This document shows, in pieces, positions 3,929-8,776 of a stretch of DNA of 8,776 nucleotides. Numbering within the stretch: position 1 is the first letter of the stretch; every line of letters begins with the position of its first letter. Source of the stretch: JANXQG01 sp037147235 (GTDB lineage Bacteria > Planctomycetota > Planctomycetia > Pirellulales > Thermoguttaceae); assembly GCA_037147235.1 (NCBI GenBank), contig JBAWVO010000272.1:1-8776 (forward strand). The letters are read 5' to 3'. The position numbers and the translations under genes were made by a program. The notes under the pieces are model-generated. The model worked only from the letters and a program-made list of their open reading frames with translations. It made no database searches and had not been told where the DNA came from.

Positions 3929-6760
3929 CTACTTCATCAGGCCGCGCACCAGTTCGATGGGAAGCTCTTTGGACGGGGCGAAGGTGTCGCCGCCCATATA
4001 ATCCAACAGACTGCGGAGCATCTGCCGCGACACCGGCCGCTGGTTGATGCCCGTACTCAGGTCGATGCTGCATCCCAAGAGCTTGCCGCCCCCGGTCTTC
4101 GCCTCGAATACCAATCCCAGTCTGCGATTGGTATTCCAGTCGTCGATCACCTGGATGAGCGGCCGAAAGTCGGGTGGAAACCCGTCGAGAATCATGGCAC
4201 GCGACTTGCTCACCGGATCCCACCACTGCCAGTTGCTGTGAAACTCGGTGGGAAATGTTGCCCAGGCCGCGTGCTTAGGATCGCAGAGGATGCCCAGCGT
4301 GTGGGGTGGCTGGCGGCGGGTCCAGCGCGTGTTCCAGAAGATCGGGCTGAAGCCGGGCGGAACGTCGCTGCGCACCGCAGCCGGCGGTAAAAGCAACAAC
4401 ACCTTCCTGCCCGCCGCCAACGCGGCCGTGGTTTGCGTGTCGAGCGATGATGCCACCAGCACATTCGTTGGCGGGGCCCTGTCTACCTGAGCCGGATAGA
4501 CCCAAACATCCCAATGGTTCGTGTAGGGCGTATCCTTGAGAGAGAGCGTCAGGATCAGCTTTTTAGCCACATCGACCTTTGCCAGCGGGATATCGATCTT
4601 GCCAAGGGCCGTGCCGCCGCCCAGGGGAATCGGCAGGGCCGGCAACTCGCCGGACGCCACGACGCGGCCATCCGTCGCCGCAAGCGACCAAACGGGCGTC
4701 GCCGCTTGGATCGGTGCTGCGCCGTAATGGGCAATTTCGGCTTGGGCGGTGAATGTTTCCGCGTTGGTCCAGACGCACTTCTTCATCCGGAGCAACGGCA
4801 CCGTCGGCGAGCAGAACTGGCGGAACTCAGCCGCCGTGACGTAGTCCTTGCTGTCCCAGAAGGGATCGAGCACGCCCACCAGCGCAGTTCCCTGCCCCGG
4901 AAAATCGTGCAAGTCGAGCAATTGGAATCCACCAAAACCTGCCGTCCTCAGTGCCGCCTCGATCTCTTCCTTATAGAGCAGCGTCTGTAGCTTGCCGCTG
5001 GCCATGACGAAGTCCTGCGCCTGGTCGAGCATGTGATGTTCGCGAAGCGAATCGCGGACGATCTCGAAATTCCGCGCGCGGACCACGCCCGTGTACTTGT
5101 CGATCTCGCGGAGATTCGGAAACACGCACCACTGGCCGATCTCGTGCGAGACAACCGGCGCGCGGAAGTGGGCCACTTCGCCCCGGTAGTCCATGTCGGT
5201 GGAAAGCGGCAAGGCGTTCACGCGGCTGCGTAAGCCTTCTCCCCAGCCCTGGATGCGCGGGTTGGGACGCGAGTGATAGTCGCTTTCCGGCGTGACGGGC
5301 CAACCCGAGCAGCTCGTGTACAACCGCCGCGGATCCTTCTGCTTCCAGTAGCGGACGATTTTCGAGAGCCAGGCCTCGTGGTTCCTGCCGCTCGGTTCGT
5401 TGCCCACGCAGAGCATGGTAAACGACGGGTGATTGCCATAGGCCCGCAGAATTCGGTCGCCCTCGGCGTAGACGAAGGCATCGCACCCGGCATCGCTGCC
5501 CAACGTGGCCCAGACGGGCGTCTCGACATGCAGGTAGAAACCTTCCCGGTCGGCTGCCTCGAAGGCCGCCTCGGGCGGGCACCAAGAGTGGAAGCGAAAA
5601 TGATTCAAACCGTGCGCCTTGGCCACGCGGATGATGCGCTGCCAGCTCTCTGGATCGGTGGGCGGATAAGCGGTCAACGGGAAGACACAACATTCCAGCG
5701 TGCCGCGGAGGAAGGTCAGCCGCCCATTGACGGTGAACTGCGTGCCGCGCGTGCGGAACTCGCACATGCCGAAGGACGCCTGCTTGTTGTCGGAATACTT
5801 CTTGCCGGCGGCCGATGCCGTAAGCCCAACGGTCAACTTGTAGCGGTTGGGCGTGAACTCATCCCATAGCTTGACCGCATCCCCCATGGGTAATTCGATG
5901 GCAACCTGCGTCTGCTTCTCACCGGTGATGTGACACTCCAGGCGTTTTTCAACGCCGCCGGAATCCTCGGTTGTCAGGTGGGCGTTCAGTGCCAATACCC
6001 CCTCGGCAGCCTGGCCCGTCTGGTTTCCGATGGTCACCCGCACGCGGGCGGTCTTTCTCGCAATGTCGGGCGTCACCTGCACGTCGTCGATCCAGATCGG
6101 ATCGGTGGCCGCGAGTTCAAGGCGACCGATCATGCCGTTCCAGCCGGTCTGCGTGTGCTCGGTGATCGAGTGGGCGTCTTTGCCAATGTTGATCTTGTAA
6201 CGACTATCAACGCGCACGGCGATCCGGTGGGGGCCGGGTGCCAGCAAAGCCGTCAAGTCGTATTCATGGGGAGCGCAGAGACTATTCTGCATGCCGACTG
6301 GTTGACCATCGACCCAAACTTGCGTCTCCCAATGGCAACGCTCCAGCAGCAGGGTGATGCGTTTTCCTTTCCAATCGGCGGGAATCAGCACATGTTTTTG
6401 ATACCAGGCGGGCCCCGAATAGGTATAGACCCTGGTCAGCCAATTGGGCGAACGGTCCGTGGTTTTCTTGCCAAAACCATTCTCGTCCGTCGAGCCGGGC
6501 AGCTTGATCTTGTCGGTCAAGGCAGTGTCGAACCATTTTTCCTGAATGCCCTGGTCCTTGGGATCGAGACGGAAATCCCACAACCCGGCCAGCGGGAGCA
6601 TGTGATTGGCCTGCTGCTGAGCCTGCGATTCGGAGCAAAATGCGGCAAGGAAGCCAAATAGTAGGACGATTACGCGATAGGAGTACCTTGCGATCGTATT
6701 TTTCTCGTGGTGCGCATCGGCTGGAGCTGCGGATTCGCGGAACAACGCTTGCTTCTTCAT
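3929..6760 (-). CDS. Secreted glycoside hydrolase family 2 enzyme (beta-galactosidase/beta-glucuronidase-like)
   Basis: This is a 943-residue protein. A long basic N-region, hydrophobic core at about 30-41 and SQA|Q site near 47 form a type I signal peptide, so it acts in the periplasm or outside. Residues about 55-225 are the GH2 jelly-roll sugar-binding domain (LAGLWDFRLDP, AWYQKHVLIP, VWVDGQPVG). Residues 230-335 are an Ig-like GH2 domain. The TIM barrel follows from about 336, with FRFHSWCPPEAAFEAAD at 388-404. E455 in GNEPS is the likely acid/base and E540 in SHEIGQW the likely nucleophile, 85 residues apart as expected for the clan. After about 650 come an Ig-like strand domain and a Rossmann-like C-terminal module (about 765-920). 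The exact sugar substrate cannot be read from sequence. The frame extends upstream to 6844, but CAGGGA nine bases before the 6760 ATG fixes the start. It stands alone, not in a polysaccharide-utilisation cluster. Confidence 0.9.
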   Translation of the reverse strand: MKKQALFRESAAPADAHHEKNTIARYSYRVIVLLFGFLAAFCSESQAQQQANHMLPLAGLWDFRLDPKDQGIQEKWFDTALTDKIKLPGSTDENGFGKKTTDRSPNWLTRVYTYSGPAWYQKHVLIPADWKGKRITLLLERCHWETQVWVDGQPVGMQNSLCAPHEYDLTALLAPGPHRIAVRVDSRYKINIGKDAHSITEHTQTGWNGMIGRLELAATDPIWIDDVQVTPDIARKTARVRVTIGNQTGQAAEGVLALNAHLTTEDSGGVEKRLECHITGEKQTQVAIELPMGDAVKLWDEFTPNRYKLTVGLTASAAGKKYSDNKQASFGMCEFRTRGTQFTVNGRLTFLRGTLECCVFPLTAYPPTDPESWQRIIRVAKAHGLNHFRFHSWCPPEAAFEAADREGFYLHVETPVWATLGSDAGCDAFVYAEGDRILRAYGNHPSFTMLCVGNEPSGRNHEAWLSKIVRYWKQKDPRRLYTSCSGWPVTPESDYHSRPNPRIQGWGEGLRSRVNALPLSTDMDYRGEVAHFRAPVVSHEIGQWCVFPNLREIDKYTGVVRARNFEIVRDSLREHHMLDQAQDFVMASGKLQTLLYKEEIEAALRTAGFGGFQLLDLHDFPGQGTALVGVLDPFWDSKDYVTAAEFRQFCSPTVPLLRMKKCVWTNAETFTAQAEIAHYGAAPIQAATPVWSLAATDGRVVASGELPALPIPLGGGTALGKIDIPLAKVDVAKKLILTLSLKDTPYTNHWDVWVYPAQVDRAPPTNVLVASSLDTQTTAALAAGRKVLLLLPPAAVRSDVPPGFSPIFWNTRWTRRQPPHTLGILCDPKHAAWATFPTEFHSNWQWWDPVSKSRAMILDGFPPDFRPLIQVIDDWNTNRRLGLVFEAKTGGGKLLGCSIDLSTGINQRPVSRQMLRSLLDYMGGDTFAPSKELPIELVRGLMK

Positions 6761-6920
6761 AATTACAAATCCCTGAAAACGAGGAAGTTCTAGTTTCGCC
6801 AAGATGGGGCGACAAGGTGAACGCAATTCTGACGGAAATCCCAAATTTCTAAAACCTGGGTGACACGCACCATCCTAACGGATATGTATTCGCGAGGAAA
6901 TCCGTCTTTAGTATCCGCCG

Positions 6921-6944
6921 TCCAATTAACATATTTCCAATTAA
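6921..6944 (+). promoter_or_regulatory. Tandem TCCAATTAA repeat upstream of the metK promoter
   Basis: The 9-mer TCCAATTAA occurs at 6921-6929 and again at 6936-6944, 15 bases apart start to start, in an A/T-rich block ending six bases before the metK -35. The position fits an UP element contacted by the RNA polymerase alpha subunit, or a tandem activator site. Regulatory function is inferred. Confidence 0.4.
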
Positions 6945-6949
6945 ACGGC

Positions 6950-6979
6950 TTGCAGGTAGGCTCTCCCTGTCGTTATAAT
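6950..6979 (+). promoter_or_regulatory. Sigma70-type promoter of metK
   Basis: TTGCAG (6950-6955) and a perfect TATAAT (6974-6979) are separated by 18 bases. Transcription would begin near 6986, giving an untranslated leader of about 80 bases before the metK GTG. Confidence 0.75.
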
Positions 6980-6988
6980 CAGATATTG

Positions 6989-7017
6989 CCTCACGGCCGA
7001 AAAGATTGCCTGTGAGG
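6989..7017 (+). promoter_or_regulatory. Hairpin in the metK leader
   Basis: CCTCAC (6989-6994) pairs with GTGAGG (7012-7017). A further GGC/GCC inner stem (6995-6997 with 7008-7010) forms across a one-base bulge, leaving a CGAAAAGATT loop. It lies right at the predicted RNA 5' end. It could stabilise the mRNA or regulate metK. It does not obviously match the SAM riboswitch classes I know. Confidence 0.45.
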
Positions 7018-7067
7018 TACACTTTCACCGCCGAAACATTAGTTCGTTAGCTCAGGAGGTTTTTCAA

Positions 7068-8234
7068 GTGGCCCAGGGTAAGTTTTTGTTCACTAGCGAG
7101 TCGGTCAGCATGGGACACCCCGACAAACTCGCCGACCAGATTTCCGATGGTGTTCTCGATGCTCTGTTCGCCAAGGATCCCTACAGCCGCGTTGCCTGCG
7201 AGACGCTGGTCACGACGGGCATGGCGGTGGTGGCGGGCGAGATTACGACCACGGCCACGATCGACTATGCGGAAGTTATCCGCAAAGTGATTCGTGAAGT
7301 CGGGTATATCGACGACGAGCACGGTATTTCGGCCAACACCTGTGCCGTGCTTCTCTCGTTGGACCGGCAAAGCCCGGACATTGCTCAGGGCGTGAACGAG
7401 AACTCCGCCAAGGGCAAGGAGATCGGGGCCGGCGACCAAGGGTTGATGTTTGGCTATGCCTGCAATGACACGGCGGAGTTAATGCCGCTGCCCATCGCCT
7501 TGGCTCACCGCATCCTCGCCCGGCTTACGGCGGCCCGTTTCGCCAAGGAGGTTCCTTGGCTGCGACCTGATAGCAAGAGTCAGGTGACTATCGAGTTTTG
7601 CGGCGGCAAGCCGGTCCGCGTCGATACGGTCGTCGTTTCCACGCAGCATAGCCCTGACGTTACCCACGAGCAGATCTGCGAGTATGTGATCAACCAGATT
7701 ATCAATCCGGTCCTGCCCAAGGAATTGGTCACCGGGCCGGTTACGTATCACGTCAATCCCACCGGCCGGTTCGTCGTGGGCGGTCCGCACGGAGACTGCG
7801 GGCTGACGGGGCGGAAGATCATCGTGGACACCTACGGCGGTTGGGCTCGCCACGGCGGCGGGGCGTTCAGCGGCAAGGATCCGACAAAGGTCGATCGCAG
7901 CGCGGCCTACATGGCCCGCTATGTGGCCAAGAACCTCGTCGCTTCGGGATTGGCTGACCGCTGCGAAGTGCAGTTGGCGTATGCCATCGGCGTTTCCGAT
8001 CCGGTGAGCGTGCGAGTTGATACCGAAGGCACCGGCAAGCTACCCGATGAGCGGCTCGTGGCTTTGGTGCGCGAGCATTTCCCACTCACGCCTAGCGGCA
8101 TTATCCGGCATCTCGACCTACGTCGGCCGATTTATCAGAAGACGGCTTCCGGAGGTCACTTCGGCCGCAACGAGCCGGAATTCACCTGGGAGAAGACCGA
8201 TCTTGCGGCCGACTTGGCGAAGGCCTGTAAGTAG
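7068..8234 (+). CDS. metK: S-adenosylmethionine synthetase
   Basis: This 388-residue cytoplasmic enzyme makes S-adenosylmethionine from methionine and ATP, releasing phosphate and diphosphate, and normally works as a tetramer. Length matches the family (E. coli about 384). Signatures are intact: GHPDKLADQISD (16-27) with the catalytic His and metal-binding Asp, GAGDQGLMFGYA (120-131), GDCGLTGRKI (242-251) and the P-loop-like GGGAFSGKD (263-271). It starts with GTG; a perfect AGGAGG at 7054-7059, eight bases upstream, decides this start. It has its own strong promoter and an 80-base leader. ahcY often accompanies metK, but here a membrane protein gene follows 46 bases later. No anomaly was seen in the coding sequence. 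Confidence 0.98.
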   Translation: MAQGKFLFTSESVSMGHPDKLADQISDGVLDALFAKDPYSRVACETLVTTGMAVVAGEITTTATIDYAEVIRKVIREVGYIDDEHGISANTCAVLLSLDRQSPDIAQGVNENSAKGKEIGAGDQGLMFGYACNDTAELMPLPIALAHRILARLTAARFAKEVPWLRPDSKSQVTIEFCGGKPVRVDTVVVSTQHSPDVTHEQICEYVINQIINPVLPKELVTGPVTYHVNPTGRFVVGGPHGDCGLTGRKIIVDTYGGWARHGGGAFSGKDPTKVDRSAAYMARYVAKNLVASGLADRCEVQLAYAIGVSDPVSVRVDTEGTGKLPDERLVALVREHFPLTPSGIIRHLDLRRPIYQKTASGGHFGRNEPEFTWEKTDLAADLAKACK

Positions 8235-8280
8235 AGGTGGTACAACGTACCTCTGAAAACATTGCTTTGCGGAGCGTTTA

Positions 8281-8776
8281 ATGACCGCAGACACCACTAC
8301 CAACGTGCCTCGAAGCATTTTCCCGCGGATATTCGCGGTGATGGGAACGTCTGCTTATTTGCGATCGGCCGTGGCGGCACTGTTTGCCGTTGCGGCCGTT
8401 TTCGTTGCCTCGCGGCGGCTGGTTGGTGCCTTGGAGACACCGCTTGGACCGTTGCAATTGATCGTGACCGCAGTGTTGCTGGCAGGACTAGCACAAATCG
8501 CTCATGCTCTATCGCAGACAGGCCGGCACCGTGCGGGAAGCGCACTGATTTCCCTGGCGATGCTTGTTCTCGCCGCGTCGTTATCGCTCCCCGGTAGTAA
8601 TCCCCTTGCCCTGCTCGGGGTTTGGGCATTGATCGTTGGTGAAGAGCTTTGGGCGTGGCGAAGCATGTTACCGGCGAGAAGTTCCGCCAAAGCAGATTTG
8701 CCGACAGGCAGGGAGCAGGGAGCAGGGAGCAGGGAACGGGCCGCCAGCGATTTGATCGAAGAGCCTGAGCCAACGG
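8281..8776 (+). CDS. Multi-pass membrane protein, partial (runs off window)
   Basis: The frame opens with ATG at 8281, with GGAG six bases upstream, and stays open for 165 codons to the window edge, so the stop lies beyond. Four hydrophobic segments are visible at about 27-44, 55-78, 85-103 and 106-122. A hydrophilic tail follows that begins basic (RSMLPARSSAK) and turns acidic (SDLIEEPEP). I do not recognise the family. It follows metK by 46 bases with no convincing terminator between, so read-through from the metK promoter is likely. Four copies of GCAGGGA (8708-8735) sit in the tail; because the unit is 7 nt, gain or loss of one copy would shift the frame. The antisense frame here (8297-8773) is open but lacks protein-like character compared with the clear membrane topology of the plus strand. 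Confidence 0.75.
   Translation, partial: MTADTTTNVPRSIFPRIFAVMGTSAYLRSAVAALFAVAAVFVASRRLVGALETPLGPLQLIVTAVLLAGLAQIAHALSQTGRHRAGSALISLAMLVLAASLSLPGSNPLALLGVWALIVGEELWAWRSMLPARSSAKADLPTGREQGAGSRERAASDLIEEPEPT
8708..8735 (+). repeat. Heptanucleotide tandem repeat, four copies of GCAGGGA
   Basis: There are four perfect tandem copies of GCAGGGA, with a partial copy (GGCAG) just before. They lie inside the hydrophilic tail of the membrane protein gene starting at 8281. Similar heptamer repeats are known as short tandemly repeated repetitive sequences in cyanobacteria, mostly between genes. Confidence 0.9.

Noticed and set aside
3915..3929. Hairpin GACATG-GGG-CATGTC next to the GH2 stop codon
   Set aside because: Only 6-bp arms and no T-run on the minus strand, so it is not convincing as a terminator.
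4971..5765. 264-codon minus-strand frame inside the GH2 gene
   Set aside because: It is a shifted frame of the GH2 gene; the main frame carries the catalytic motifs and signal peptide.
6878..6905. Inverted repeat ACGGAT...ATCCGT in the GH2/metK spacer
   Set aside because: Six-base arms separated by 16 bases; too weak to call an operator without conservation data.
8297..8773. Minus-strand 158-codon frame opposite the last gene
   Set aside because: The plus strand shows a coherent four-segment membrane protein with a ribosome site; the antisense frame is low-complexity and basic.

Overview
The window looks like a chromosomal piece from a Planctomycetota bacterium, probably Pirellulales-like. 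This is inferred from the style of the proteins and from palindromic repeats built on an AAAGCACGGG core. No rRNA or other decisive marker is present, so the assignment is tentative. The DNA is moderately GC-rich. Genes lie on both strands with roomy, repeat-bearing spacers, and there is no single large operon.

Positions 1-345 are a repeat-rich, rearranged stretch. Nested palindromes at 9-190 are followed by about 19 codons that read like the SGGHT core of tsaD, cut off from the rest of that gene. At about 336-345 the sequence changes to the C-terminal tail of what looks like a phage or plasmid recombination protein (CDS from 360). A complete RecB/Cas4-like PD-(D/E)XK nuclease with four candidate Fe-S cysteines (554-1390) starts on the last base of that tail's stop codon. 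A GC-rich hairpin (1421-1446) closes the unit. This suggests the remnant of a mobile recombination cassette.

Positions 1529-3389 hold small, poorly characterised genes. On the minus strand are a zinc-ribbon protein with two membrane segments and a small DUF4359-like membrane protein, probably co-transcribed. A small plus-strand hypothetical gene follows. Next, on the minus strand, is a DUF2007-type protein with a C-terminal zinc ribbon. The stretch 3390-3928 is mostly non-coding, with a 36-codon ORF at 3675 that looks like the start of a longer planctomycete protein.

Positions 3929-6760 (minus) encode a large secreted glycoside hydrolase family 2 enzyme with both catalytic glutamates visible. 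It stands alone, without transporter or regulator genes. Divergent from it is metK (7068-8234, S-adenosylmethionine synthetase), with a clear sigma70 promoter, an A/T-rich tandem 9-mer upstream, an 80-nt leader with a hairpin, and a perfect Shine-Dalgarno. A multi-pass membrane protein gene begins at 8281 and runs off the window. Its hydrophilic tail contains four perfect copies of a 7-nt tandem repeat.

I did not find a clear new multi-gene defence or biosynthetic system. The most unusual signals are the tsaD/recombination-gene junction with its flanking palindromes, the heptamer repeat inside a coding region, and the structured metK leader.
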